A stretch of 64,000 nt of DNA from Paenibacillus peoriae (GTDB lineage Bacteria > Bacillota > Bacilli > Paenibacillales > Paenibacillaceae). The DNA lies in assembly GCF_022531965.1 (NCBI RefSeq), contig NZ_CP092831.1, positions 3,481,001 through 3,545,000 on the forward strand. The letters run 5' to 3'. The notes under the pieces were generated by a model. It did not search any database. It saw only the letters and a program-made list of their open reading frames with translations, and was not told the DNA's origin. How positions within the stretch are numbered: position 1 is the stretch's first letter; every line of letters begins with the position of its first letter. Of the stretch, positions 17,540 to 26,882 are shown one piece after another. A program made the translations under genes and the position numbers.

Positions 17540-18430
17540 TTATCCACTTAATTTGGCGGTTCTACGCTGATTGGCCATAAACACTCCTCCAAGTATAAGG
17601 ACCAGCCCGGTTAGAACGTTCCAGCCGATATGTTCATTCAAGAGCAAAAAGCCCCATACAATGGCACTTACTGGTACAAAATACGTCACCGAAGAAGCAA
17701 ATTCCGCACTCCCCCGCAAAATCATGTAGTTGAACAAAATATATGCTACTCCTGATCCCAAAACTCCCAGTCCTATAAGAGAACCCAATACACCTGAATC
17801 AGAAACAATCGACAAATCAGGTCTCTCCACCATTGCCATCATAATGCCACCCCCTACCGCCGCACCAAGCAGTGTCGCAAAGGTAGCCTGATACATGGAA
17901 AGATTGGAAAGAAAACGTTTGGAGAGCTGTGTTCCAAATCCGTAGCAAAGAGTCGCAAGCAGCATACACCCAAAACCCACAGGATCAACAGAAATAATAG
18001 ATGCAGGATTAATACCCAATAAAATAATAATTCCTACAAAAGCGAGACCCATTCCTAACCACTGCATTCGATGAAAAATAGCTCCGAAAAAAACAAGCCC
18101 CACCAACATGGTCCATATGGGCGTGGTAGCATTCAATACAGAAGCCATGCTGCTAGCTATTCTGGTCTCGCTAAAACCGATCAATGTCCATGGCAAGACC
18201 ATGTTGACCGAAGCTACCAGAGTAACCGATTTCCACGGAATGCTTTTGATTTTAAACGGCCTGCGCATAAGTATCATTAACAAGACAATAAAAATAAGCC
18301 CAAAGCTGGACCTGAGAAATACAATAGTCCACGGCCCTACCTGATGTAGCAACAACACCTTGATAAACATAAACGAACCGCCCCAAATGAGGCTCAACAG
18401 TAATAAAGCTGCATATAACGAACGTGACAA
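17540..18430 (-). CDS. EamA/DMT-superfamily transporter
   Basis: This 296-residue protein has ten hydrophobic helices in two EamA repeats. The first begins LLSLIWGGSFMFIKVLL and contains NATTPIWTMLVG; the second contains GSGVAYILFNYMIL and NEHIGWNVLTGLVLILGG. DMT transporters of this type usually export metabolites or amino acids, but the substrate is unknown. The start is a TTG with GAAGG 8 bases upstream. It is a single gene, with no regulator adjacent. Confidence 0.88.
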   Translation of the reverse strand: MSRSLYAALLLLSLIWGGSFMFIKVLLLHQVGPWTIVFLRSSFGLIFIVLLMILMRRPFKIKSIPWKSVTLVASVNMVLPWTLIGFSETRIASSMASVLNATTPIWTMLVGLVFFGAIFHRMQWLGMGLAFVGIIILLGINPASIISVDPVGFGCMLLATLCYGFGTQLSKRFLSNLSMYQATFATLLGAAVGGGIMMAMVERPDLSIVSDSGVLGSLIGLGVLGSGVAYILFNYMILRGSAEFASSVTYFVPVSAIVWGFLLLNEHIGWNVLTGLVLILGGVFMANQRRTAKLSG

Positions 18431-18670
18431 TATGTATACCTTCTTTCTCCACTTTCTTTAGTTAAATAGTAAAGGCTGACCGCAGTCAGAACGATCTCCC
18501 CTTTTATGTAAGTTTTTATCCATTAGCTTAACATAAACTCTGTTTGACTGTCATTGGCGATAAACGTAAGATTCTTTACATAATGGCACATGGGTATCGC
18601 TCCCCATCACTTTTCCAATAATTGATGATTGCTTTAGCCATGGAAAAATTCCTATGATGAGGTATAAATA

Positions 18671-18682
18671 GAACATACGTTC
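18671..18682. promoter_or_regulatory. LexA (SOS) box upstream of the hypothetical gene
   Basis: GAAC-ATAC-GTTC fits the core of the Bacillus LexA operator. The flanks extend the palindrome to ATAGAAC/GTTCTAT. It lies about 50 bases upstream of the start codon. Confidence 0.65.
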
Positions 18683-18731
18683 TATATACTGATTATATAT
18701 TGTATTCTTACTCGGAGTAAAGGAGATTTTT

Positions 18732-19133
18732 ATGCCAAGCCAAAAGATACTGAACCACAAGAGCAAAGCTCCTTTACCTTCTGAAGAAGACACAGGGCTG
18801 GTCAAGATGTGTGTACTTTTAACTCTTGTTCTGGATGTGCTGGAACGAGACATTCGTATTATAAATACCTCTCCTCTAAAAATGCCCGATTTGTATGTTC
18901 GTAGCCTGACTGGAGTACAACAGCGCGTAGCTGTTCAATTAGCAGAGACAAAAGCGCGAATGAAAACACTAGGAATTAAAATTTACAGCGAAATCCGAAA
19001 TCATGAAGGCGTAGAGGTTTTGTATGTATGCCGTGGCTATCAAAGGCGATTTTTCATGCTTTCATCCTTTGCTCGCAGCGAGGTCCGGCGGAAACTGGGA
19101 CACTATCTAGGAATTGATCCGACGCAAGATTAA
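18732..19133 (+). CDS. Hypothetical protein behind a LexA box
   Basis: I do not recognise this 133-residue basic protein. It has a helical central part (LYVRSLTGVQQRVAVQLAE), a stretch ending KIYSEIRNHEGVEVLYVCRG that looks like beta strands, and a basic C-terminus containing RRFFMLSSFARSEVRRKL. It has no signal peptide and no clear membrane helix. The ATG has AAAGGAG 6 bases upstream. A LexA-type operator overlaps its promoter region, so DNA-damage induction is likely. It does not look like YolD, the usual small partner of Y-family polymerases. A LexA-box polymerase gene lies 4 kb away. Confidence 0.7.
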   Translation: MPSQKILNHKSKAPLPSEEDTGLVKMCVLLTLVLDVLERDIRIINTSPLKMPDLYVRSLTGVQQRVAVQLAETKARMKTLGIKIYSEIRNHEGVEVLYVCRGYQRRFFMLSSFARSEVRRKLGHYLGIDPTQD

Positions 19134-19281
19134 GCCTCCTTGTAATCTGGTGATTCAAGAATGGATAAGTCACCAGATCATGGATAAACTCAGTCCATTG
19201 GGCACACATTATGCCTATCTCATCCAAAAGGGGGTGCTTTCTTGGCTGGACATGACGCAGCTTCCGTTGAATTAAGCAGAA

Positions 19282-19817
19282 ATGTTTGAGCAGTTATCCA
19301 TCAATCTGAATCTGATTCGCAAACAAATTGTCACCCCGTCACTGGTTGTACGCTACTTTATGTGGGATCTAAAACCCGAACTAAAATCGTTATTGTCTAT
19401 GTTCAAGACTTGGCTAATCCTGAGCTGGTGAAAGCAGTGAAAACGAGAATTAAAGCAATCTCCTCCGATATGGCGCTCCCTGCCGGTTTTATTCAAGAAT
19501 TTAAGGAGGACAATTCTTATTCTCTTCCCTCAATAGCTCAGACGGAACGACCGGATGGTGTGACCGCCAATCTAATGGAGGGACGGATTGCGATTTTGGC
19601 TGATGGTAGCCCAACTACTCTAATAGCTCCCATCTCTTTTTCTGCATTTTACCAAAGCCCAGACGATTATCACGCTCGTTGGATTATTAGTTCATTTCTA
19701 AGAACGATTCGAATGACGAGCTTTTTAATCGCTTTTACGCTGCTTGCCATTTACATTGCGACGATTACTTTTCATCCAGCTATTTTGCCATTAGAGCTGG
19801 CGCATATCATCAAATAA
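19282..19817 (+). pseudogene. Remnant of a GerA-family germinant receptor A subunit
   Basis: Two frames together spell GerA-like sequence: LSINLNLIRKQIVTPSLVVR, then after a frameshift near 19357 VGSKTRTKIVIVYVQDLANPELV, TERPDGVTANLMEGRIAILADGSP and a membrane segment LLAIYIATITFHPAILPLEL, where it stops at 19817. Intact GerA subunits have about 480-550 residues. Here the N-terminal part and most of the membrane domain are missing. An in-frame reading of 31 codons just upstream (19180-19275) may be part of the same relic but I cannot assign it. Confidence 0.8.
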
Positions 19818-19825
19818 TAACTAGG

Positions 19826-19927
19826 AATTGGTTCTACGCCCAATAATTTTACTTATTTCCCCTTAATTGTGTTCCCTTTTTCTGCTGCTAATTCTATCCT
19901 ATCTCTTCAAAAAAAAGGAGGGACCTG
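19826..19927 (+). pseudogene. C-terminal stub of a germination permease (GerB-like)
   Basis: About 33 codons (LGIGSTPNNFTYFPLIVFPF and onward, ending KKGGT-stop) lie exactly where a spore-germination permease would end, overlapping the ribosome binding site of the gerC relic. The preceding roughly 330 codons are missing. The assignment rests on position and the hydrophobic tail. Confidence 0.45.
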
Positions 19928-19931
19928 AAAC

Positions 19932-20258
19932 ATAAAAAAGAGCAGAGCGCTTGGAATGCTGGCTCTACTCATGTTTATAACAGGCTGCTGGGATCAGAAC
20001 AATTTGAAGGATGCCCGATTGGCAAATGCATCGGCTTATGATCTCACTCCTGAAGGCGTGTTGTCGCAAACGCTAGAGACTGTAGATGATCCTCAAAGCA
20101 ATCAGGAAAATGGATGTGATGCCTTTGGCGTAGACAGACAGTTGATCGCTCATCATCCAGTAGTATGGAAAAGTGTAGATTGGAATGAAGAATACCCCAA
20201 TGTTCGTTTTCATCCGCAGGTCACTGTAGACATTGTTGGGAACGGCATTTTAAACTAA
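19932..20258 (+). pseudogene. Internally deleted Ger(x)C lipoprotein gene
   Basis: The N-terminus is a lipoprotein signal (LGMLALLMFITGCWDQNNLKD, lipobox ITGC) typical of Ger(x)C. A start codon is expected ten bases after AAAGGAGGG, but the bases there (19932-19934) are ATA instead of ATG. The reading frame passes from the N-terminal region directly to a C-terminal-like segment (WNEEYPNVRFHPQVTVDIVG) and ends after about 108 codons, against 370-400 in intact proteins. Roughly 250 central codons are missing. Germinant receptor function is lost here. Confidence 0.75.
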
Positions 20259-20272
20259 ACCGTTCCTGTCGC

Positions 20273-22798
20273 TTAGTTTTTGGGTTGATCAGATATTATT
20301 TCTGGATAAGTAACTTCATCAGATTGGTTTTTTGGAGTCTCACTCTGGCTTTCCGATTCAGAAGGAGTCTCCTGTTCATTTTCAACAGAAGGTTGCGAAG
20401 TATCTGTTGATGGCACATCGTTGTTCTCATCAGGCATATCTACCTCTGTGTCTGCGTCAGGAATAGCAGGATCCGTTTCCTCTGGTGGAATTTTCTCTTG
20501 ATCTATTGCAGGGACCTCAACCTCTGGGACTGCTTTTTCCTTGATATCTGGTTTGGATGGGACCACTGGTCTAGCAGAACGCGGAATCTGTTCTCTTCCA
20601 ACCTCGGTAGGCACATATTTTTGATTAAACCAGTCAGTCACGAGTTGACCCGATTGACGGGAATAACGCCCTGGTAGCTTACCTGTAAGGCTAGAAACCG
20701 TAACTCTTACAACACCTTCCGGCTGTATAAAGTGCTTATTCTTAAAAAGCTCAGGCTGGTCCTTGACCGCCTCATTCATGATCAGTGCCCACACTGACTG
20801 TGCTCTGGAATGGCCTTCTTGAGATAGTGTATTAACCTGTTGGCGGTAACCAGCCCAGACGCCTAGTGTAACGTCAGGTGTATACCCCATAAACCACACA
20901 TCACCAAAGTTTTGTGTCGTACCGGTTTTACCGGCGATATCAATGTCACCATAGCTTTTAAAAGCATTTTGCAGACGTTTGCCAGTTCCCCTCGGATCTG
21001 ATATAACCGTTTTGAGCATATCCGTCATCAAAAATGCGGTTTGCTGCGAATATACACGTCTCGTCTGCGGTTTAAATTCATATACGATCTTCCCGTTGGC
21101 ATCCGTAATTTTGCTGATCAGATGAGGTGCATTATATACACCCATATTGGGAATCGTTCCATATGCTGCGGTCAGTTCCTCGACGGATACCCCTTTACTT
21201 AGTCCACCCAAAACCCCTGTCTGTGCATGTTCATCCTGCGACTGAATGGTCGTAATTCCAAGAGAACGCACAAAATTCCAAGCGTTAGGAATTTTAACTT
21301 CATATAAGAACAGCCTCAGCGCAGGGATGTTGATTGACCGATTGAGTGCTTCACGGGCTGTCATAAGCCCCTCGTACCGTCTGTTATAATTTTTAGGAAT
21401 ATGATAACCTTTACGTCCGTCTTTCAATATGATTTGTGAATCATCAATAAGACCGGCTGGCTGAGTGTAGCCTTTTTCCAAAGCAGGTAAATAAGCAGCA
21501 ATAGGCTTCATGGCAGAACCGGGCTGACGTGTCATTTGAGTTGCATAGTTCATTTGCTCGGTATTAAAATCTCTGCCCTCGATCATACCAAGTACAGCCC
21601 CTGTTTTATGATCAATCATGATTGCTGCAATCTGCTCTAATCCCTTCTTCTTACTGTATGGAGAAAAGTTTTGTGGATTGGCTGCAATCTGCCGCATATT
21701 ATTATAAATTTTCTTATTTATCGTTGTATAAATTCGATATCCGGACCTTTGCAACTCTTCTCGCGTATTTTGAAGAAGCTCGGCATGCTCAGGCTTGGAA
21801 ATTTCGGCTGGCGTGATATCCGGATTTTGCTGGAGCGCTAACAATTGGGCCGCTTCCCGCTCTGTCTCCAGCATCAAATAAGGGAATGTGTTATAACTTT
21901 TTTCGCGATGTGGCGCAAGAGTGGCTTTCACATCAAATTGAAGCGCCTCATTATATTCGGATAGCGTAAGTTTACCTGTTGCCAGCATTCTTCCCAACAC
22001 GACACGCTGACGCTCCATCGCTTTATTGAAGCCTTCTTCATCAAAGTTCCCTTTACCATCAAAAGCGGAATAAACAGATGGCAGTTGCGGGAGACCTGCC
22101 AAATAAGCCGCCTGAGCAATATGAAGCTTATGTAGATCACTTACATTGAAAATTCCTAACGAAGCAGACTTGATTCCATATAAATTGTAACCAGCGGAAC
22201 CATTACCAAAAGGCATTTTGTTTAAGTAAGCCGTTAATATTTTATCCTTGCCCATAAACCGTTCCATACGCAATGCTAGCAGCATTTCCTTCACCTTGCG
22301 GCTGTCCGTCTTATCCAGACTGAGAAAAACCCTTCGGGCTACCTGCTGCGTCAGTGTGCTGCCGCCTGTTTGGCGGTTTTCATTCAAAAGCTTCTGCTTA
22401 ACGGCACGAGCTGTTCCCTTTAAATCCACACCACGGTGCTCATAAAATTGGCTGTCTTCCGTTGAAATGAGGGCGTCCACAATCGACTGAGGGACATCCT
22501 TCAGATCAACGAGCTGTCGATCCTCCTCCATGCGCATTCTTCCAACCGGAGTTACCTGATCATTAAAAAATACAAAGCTGGTCAGAGCGTTCTCATTTAC
22601 CTTTTCATATATCAACTGACGTGATCGTACAGGTTCATCATGAACCAGTGCCGCTACATAGCCGGATATAAGACCTCCAGCAAATAGCAATCCAAGTACA
22701 CCCGCAAACGAGAACCACTTGATATTAATTAGCAAAACTCTGCCAAAAATACGCCACCTACTGCGTTTTTGAGATGATGGTCGACGTTTTGGGTTCAT
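20273..22798 (-). CDS. Class A penicillin-binding protein (PBP1A type)
   Basis: This 841-residue membrane-anchored peptidoglycan synthase has a transmembrane helix at about 31-50. A GT51 glycosyltransferase domain contains catalytic E114 in STEDSQFYEHRG and the motif TGGSTLTQQ. A transpeptidase domain contains active serine S428 (SAMK), SIN at 488-490 and KTG at 624-626. Beyond residue 740 the protein becomes a long tail rich in Pro, Glu, Asp and Ser. It joins and crosslinks glycan strands outside the membrane. It is monocistronic and divergent from the Y-family polymerase gene. Confidence 0.93.
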   Translation of the reverse strand: MNPKRRPSSQKRSRWRIFGRVLLINIKWFSFAGVLGLLFAGGLISGYVAALVHDEPVRSRQLIYEKVNENALTSFVFFNDQVTPVGRMRMEEDRQLVDLKDVPQSIVDALISTEDSQFYEHRGVDLKGTARAVKQKLLNENRQTGGSTLTQQVARRVFLSLDKTDSRKVKEMLLALRMERFMGKDKILTAYLNKMPFGNGSAGYNLYGIKSASLGIFNVSDLHKLHIAQAAYLAGLPQLPSVYSAFDGKGNFDEEGFNKAMERQRVVLGRMLATGKLTLSEYNEALQFDVKATLAPHREKSYNTFPYLMLETEREAAQLLALQQNPDITPAEISKPEHAELLQNTREELQRSGYRIYTTINKKIYNNMRQIAANPQNFSPYSKKKGLEQIAAIMIDHKTGAVLGMIEGRDFNTEQMNYATQMTRQPGSAMKPIAAYLPALEKGYTQPAGLIDDSQIILKDGRKGYHIPKNYNRRYEGLMTAREALNRSINIPALRLFLYEVKIPNAWNFVRSLGITTIQSQDEHAQTGVLGGLSKGVSVEELTAAYGTIPNMGVYNAPHLISKITDANGKIVYEFKPQTRRVYSQQTAFLMTDMLKTVISDPRGTGKRLQNAFKSYGDIDIAGKTGTTQNFGDVWFMGYTPDVTLGVWAGYRQQVNTLSQEGHSRAQSVWALIMNEAVKDQPELFKNKHFIQPEGVVRVTVSSLTGKLPGRYSRQSGQLVTDWFNQKYVPTEVGREQIPRSARPVVPSKPDIKEKAVPEVEVPAIDQEKIPPEETDPAIPDADTEVDMPDENNDVPSTDTSQPSVENEQETPSESESQSETPKNQSDEVTYPEIISDQPKN

Positions 22799-22918
22799 AA
22801 AAATGGTTTTCTCCCCTCAATATTCATTCATTTCCACTTGTTTTTGCTCAAGATATTATGATACGCCATGTTAGGTTTTACGTAAACTCTAACGTTCCAA
22901 AAAATACATTTGTATTAG

Positions 22919-22930
22919 GAACACTTGTTC
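22919..22930. promoter_or_regulatory. LexA (SOS) box upstream of the Y-family polymerase
   Basis: GAAC-ACTT-GTTC is a perfect four-base inverted repeat with the spacing of Bacillus LexA operators. It is followed immediately by TGTATATAAT, which would supply the -10 region. Confidence 0.7.
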
Positions 22931-23014
22931 TGTATATAATACTACTATAAGAGTATACATTCAAGAATATTTTGGTAGGATGATCAACACCTATCAGGAG
23001 AGGAGGTCGAATTT

Positions 23015-24283
23015 TTGAAGGAACGCAGAAATAGAACCATATTCTTATCGGACTGCCAAAGTTTTTATACCAGCATCGAAAAAGCAGATGATCCCAAATA
23101 CCAACATAAGCCACTCGTTGTGGCCGGTGACCCTGCACTTCGTTCAGGCATTATTTTAGCTGCATGTCCGCTGGCCAAAAAATACGGTATATCTACAGCA
23201 GAACGTCTGGGAGAAGCGGTGAAAAAATGTCCTGACCTTATCATTGTACGCCCGCGTATGCAGCATTATATCGATGTCTCATTAAAAATAACAGAAATCT
23301 ATAATGAATATACGGATTTGGTTGAAGTTTTCAGCATTGATGAACAGTTTCTGGATATGAGCGGAAGTCTCTCTCTGTTCGGAGATCCGGTGAGTATTGC
23401 AAGTGAAATTCAGCAAAAGGTACTGGCACAAACAGGAGTATGGATTCGAATTGGCATCAGCTCCAACAAAATGCTGGCTAAAACCGCGACAGATATATGG
23501 GCTAAAAAAAATGACAGTGGCATTTTCTTGTTGCCTACATCCGATATTGCAGCGTTGCTGTGGCCTCAGCCAGTACGTCTTATGTTCGGCATTGGTTCGC
23601 GTATGGAACGGCATTTGGAGAAGCTTGGACTACACACCATTGGAGATATCGCACGTACCCCCTTACCCCGGCTACAGGACAGATTCCGGTCTCATTTCGG
23701 CAAGCAGTCCGATATTCAGGCAGAGGTGATATGGCGGACTGCTAACGGGATCGATCACAGCCCGGTCAAGCCGGAAACATTTAATACACCTCCCAAATCC
23801 ATCGGTCATATGATGACTCTTCCCCGCGACTATCTCCAGCCTGCGGAAGTGGAAACCATCCTGCTTGAACTAACAGAAGAGGTGTGTCGGGACGCCCGCC
23901 GCAAAGGATATATGGGCTCAGTTGTGACTGTTCATTGTATATGCAGTCCCTACGAGGCACCAACTGGGTTCTCCCGACAAATGAAGATACCCGATCCTAC
24001 AAACCATACCCAAAAAGTATATGAAACCGTTAAAAAAATCTTTTATACTTTTTGGAATCATATGCCCGTGAAGCGCGCAGGGGTTACTTTAAGCGGATTG
24101 GTGGATGATCAACTATATCAGTTGGATTTATTTGAGGATCAGGAGCGATCCCGTGCTTTGGAAAAGGTGACGGACACTTTAAAGGATCGGTATGGTCAGT
24201 CCATCATCATGCGAGCATCATCGTTAACAGATGCCGGGCAGGCCATGGAACGCTCTATCAAAATTGGCGGTCATTACAAATAA
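23015..24283 (+). CDS. Y-family translesion DNA polymerase (UvrX/YqjW type)
   Basis: This 422-residue polymerase has the catalytic carboxylates D13 (FLSDCQSFYTSIE) and D109-E110 (FSIDEQFLDMSG), helix-hairpin-helix thumb sequence (FGIGSRMERHLEKLGLHTIGDIA) and a little-finger domain. A canonical clamp-binding motif QLDLF lies at 369-373. It performs error-prone bypass of DNA lesions when tethered to the beta clamp. The start is a TTG with GGAGG 8 bases upstream. A LexA box in the promoter predicts SOS induction. No YolD-like gene is adjacent, which is unusual for this subgroup. Confidence 0.92.
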   Translation: MKERRNRTIFLSDCQSFYTSIEKADDPKYQHKPLVVAGDPALRSGIILAACPLAKKYGISTAERLGEAVKKCPDLIIVRPRMQHYIDVSLKITEIYNEYTDLVEVFSIDEQFLDMSGSLSLFGDPVSIASEIQQKVLAQTGVWIRIGISSNKMLAKTATDIWAKKNDSGIFLLPTSDIAALLWPQPVRLMFGIGSRMERHLEKLGLHTIGDIARTPLPRLQDRFRSHFGKQSDIQAEVIWRTANGIDHSPVKPETFNTPPKSIGHMMTLPRDYLQPAEVETILLELTEEVCRDARRKGYMGSVVTVHCICSPYEAPTGFSRQMKIPDPTNHTQKVYETVKKIFYTFWNHMPVKRAGVTLSGLVDDQLYQLDLFEDQERSRALEKVTDTLKDRYGQSIIMRASSLTDAGQAMERSIKIGGHYK

Positions 24284-24340
24284 AAAGTCTCATGATAAGT
24301 GCACACTAGCTATTGCCCGGGGAATGAACTAAAACAAACC

Positions 24341-24377
24341 AAAAAGGATCGCCTGATATCAGGCAATCCTTTTTTTA
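24341..24377 (+). terminator. Terminator after the Y-family polymerase
   Basis: AAAGGATcGCCTGA pairs with AGGCaATCCTTT. A run of seven T follows. Confidence 0.85.
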
Positions 24378-24433
24378 TCTGTGCTTCACAAAAAAACATG
24401 GAGAACGCTTTGAAGCACCTCTTCAAATAGCAA

Positions 24434-24739
24434 TCAACGGAACATTCCCCACAGCTTGATTAGATGAAATGTATTGGACGGATCAATTTTTTGTGCCAAT
24501 ACGAAGGCGGTCAATTGCTCCTCCTGCGCAGCCGTCAAACGCTCGTTTAAAATAGCAGAAGTGGACTTCACAAGATGACGCACCTTAGCTTTATTTTGCA
24601 GGTCCGCTTTAGTCACACCTTCAATCTGCTGCTTAACCCGCTCCTTGAGCGCACGATTCTTCATTTTCAACTTAATCCGCTCCACCAGTTGCGGACTGAT
24701 TCCATATTGCTGATAGCTCAATGTTGCCACACCTCCCAT
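24434..24739 (-). CDS. spoVIF: Stage VI sporulation protein F family
   Basis: This 101-residue protein contains YGISPQLVERIKLKMKN, KERVKQQIEGVTKADLQNKAKVRHLV and the C-terminal signature IDPSNTFHLIKLWGMF, the pattern I associate with Paenibacillus SpoVIF homologues. In B. subtilis SpoVIF is needed for assembly of coat proteins. The start may be the ATG at 24739 (GGGAGG-rich context) or the TTG a few codons later. The upstream gap (24740-24832) contains a tandem direct repeat of GTTTAAAAC (24794-24811). It is probably transcribed in the mother cell. Confidence 0.75.
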   Translation of the reverse strand: MGGVATLSYQQYGISPQLVERIKLKMKNRALKERVKQQIEGVTKADLQNKAKVRHLVKSTSAILNERLTAAQEEQLTAFVLAQKIDPSNTFHLIKLWGMFR

Positions 24740-24832
24740 ATCATTCGGTCATTCCCAAATATATGACGGCCAGCCTGTCCATTGTGCCTATCTGTTTAAA
24801 ACGTTTAAAACAATCTCATAATTCATGGTGGA

Positions 24833-26881
24833 TTAATCGATGAGATCCCCCTGAAAAATCTGCTCTTTTTGCAAATAACCGCGCAATGCTTCATACTGCG
24901 GAGATGTCCAAAAGGACGCATCCTTGATCAGATCAGTTGCATCCTCACGCGCCTTTTCCAGCACCTCAAAATCCGCTACCATATCTGCTAAACGAAACTC
25001 GGGTAGCCCACTCTGCTTGGTACCAAAAAAGTCACCCGGCCCCCTCAAATCCAGATCGCGTCTAGCCACCTCAAAACCATCGTCCGTATCGGTCATAACC
25101 TTCATCCGCTCCTGACCAACCTCCGACTTAGGGTCAGCGATCAATACGCAATACGAGGCATGTGCACCCCGTCCGACTCGTCCACGTAATTGATGTAACT
25201 GGGATAGTCCAAAACGATCCGCATCCATAATGATCATTAGTGTCGCATTGGGAACGTCTACCCCTACCTCCACAACCGTCGTTGAAACGAGCAACTGAAT
25301 TTCATTCGCATAGAAAGAACGCATAACTTCTTCCTTTTCTGCGGGAGTCATTCGTCCATGTAATAGCCCAACGCGGTAATGTGGAAAAGCCTGCTGCATT
25401 TGAATATGCAAATCGATGGCATTCTGTACGTCTAGCTTCTCCGACTCTTCAATCAACGGACAAATCAGATAAGCCTGCCGTCCCTGGTCTACCTCGCGGG
25501 AAATAAAACCAAGTACCCGATCCATCAGTTCGTGCTTCACCCAATAGGTGGAAATTGGAATACGCCCCTTCGGCCGCTCTGACAACGTAGAAACATCCAT
25601 ATCGCCAAACGCAGTGATGGCCAGCGTACGAGGGATCGGTGTGGCCGTCATCGTCAGCACATCGGGATTATAGCCTTTGCGACGCAGTACACTTCGCTGG
25701 TTCACTCCGAATCTATGCTGCTCATCCGTTACAACAAGCCCAAGCTGACGAAAATATACATCCTCCTGAATGAGAGCATGGGTGCCTACTACAATGTCCA
25801 GCAGACCCATTTGGAGAGCAGCTAGCAGTTCCTTACGCTTCTTCCCGGTTGTACTCCCAGTCAGTAGACCAACGCTGATTCCAAAGGGCTCAAACAGCTT
25901 GTGAAGCGATCGCATGTGCTGCTCGGCCAATATTTCGGTTGGCACCATCAGCGCTCCCTGAAAACCGGAACGTACTGTGGCAAATAAACCGATGGCAGCA
26001 ACAACTGTTTTACCTGACCCAACATCCCCCTGAAGCAGACGGTTCATACAATAAGGTGAGCGTAGATCGTGCAGTATTTCAAGCTCTACCTTCTTCTGTG
26101 CATCCGTTAATTCAAAAGGCAAAGCCCTTACAAATTCACGAATCGTGGCGTTATCCACCGTATGTACCACCCCGTCCGCACGACCGCGATTTAACGCCCG
26201 GAATGCCAGCATTTTCAGCTGAAATAAAAACAGTTCCTCATACACCATCCGCCGACGAGCCTCTTGTCCCTCGCGGTTGTCCTGAGGCTGGTGTATACCC
26301 GCAATAGCCTGCTTGCGCGGCATCATACTATATTTGCGTACAAGCAACTCAGGCAATATTTCGGGGATCATTTCACCAAACTGCTGGAGCGTCTGGTTCA
26401 TTATTTTTCGCATCCAGCTTTGGGTGATCTTGCCGCCTATAGAGTACACCGGTTGAAGTGTCCCCGAGCGGGCTACCCCTTTATCAGGAAACTCAGAATC
26501 TGCAACAGTCATCTGCATACGTTTGAGGTCCCATTTACCAGTCACCACAATTTCACGACCTGAGGTTAGCTGCTCCTTCATGAAATGCCGATTAAACCAC
26601 GTTGCGGTAAACATCCAATCCTCGGCCATCAATTTACAAGTCAACCTTGATTTGCGCCCGTAACGCTGAAGCACTGGAATGCCCATAATTTTGGCTTGTA
26701 CCGTAATCTTATCTCCGTCCTTCACTTCGCTTAGCGAGCGCAGTCGGTAATCTTCATACCGAAACGGATAATATTCCAGCATATCCTGTATGTTAAAAAT
26801 GCCAAAAGCGTGAAGCTCTCCCTCTTTGAGAGCACTCACGCCATGTATTTGTTTTAAAGGTATTTGATCCAATTGCAGCAT
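24833..26881 (-). CDS. recG: ATP-dependent DNA helicase RecG
   Basis: This 682-residue branch-migration helicase reverses stalled replication forks and processes Holliday junctions. The N-terminal wedge (OB) domain includes YPFRYEDYRLRSL; the motor has Walker A GDVGSGKTVVA, motif II VTDEQHRFG, motif III TATPIPRTL and motif VI QLRGRVGRG. The ATG at 26881 follows the degV stop by one base (TAATATG), and its ribosome binding site (GAGAGG) is inside degV, so the two are translationally coupled. A longer in-frame start at 26920 would overlap degV and is unlikely. Confidence 0.96.
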   Translation of the reverse strand: MLQLDQIPLKQIHGVSALKEGELHAFGIFNIQDMLEYYPFRYEDYRLRSLSEVKDGDKITVQAKIMGIPVLQRYGRKSRLTCKLMAEDWMFTATWFNRHFMKEQLTSGREIVVTGKWDLKRMQMTVADSEFPDKGVARSGTLQPVYSIGGKITQSWMRKIMNQTLQQFGEMIPEILPELLVRKYSMMPRKQAIAGIHQPQDNREGQEARRRMVYEELFLFQLKMLAFRALNRGRADGVVHTVDNATIREFVRALPFELTDAQKKVELEILHDLRSPYCMNRLLQGDVGSGKTVVAAIGLFATVRSGFQGALMVPTEILAEQHMRSLHKLFEPFGISVGLLTGSTTGKKRKELLAALQMGLLDIVVGTHALIQEDVYFRQLGLVVTDEQHRFGVNQRSVLRRKGYNPDVLTMTATPIPRTLAITAFGDMDVSTLSERPKGRIPISTYWVKHELMDRVLGFISREVDQGRQAYLICPLIEESEKLDVQNAIDLHIQMQQAFPHYRVGLLHGRMTPAEKEEVMRSFYANEIQLLVSTTVVEVGVDVPNATLMIIMDADRFGLSQLHQLRGRVGRGAHASYCVLIADPKSEVGQERMKVMTDTDDGFEVARRDLDLRGPGDFFGTKQSGLPEFRLADMVADFEVLEKAREDATDLIKDASFWTSPQYEALRGYLQKEQIFQGDLID

Positions 26882-26882
26882 A

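Noticed and set aside
24794..24811. Tandem GTTTAAAAC repeat as a CRISPR-like or cre element
   Set aside because: There are only two adjacent 9-base copies with no spacer, and it does not match the cre consensus. No CRISPR array or cas gene exists in the window.
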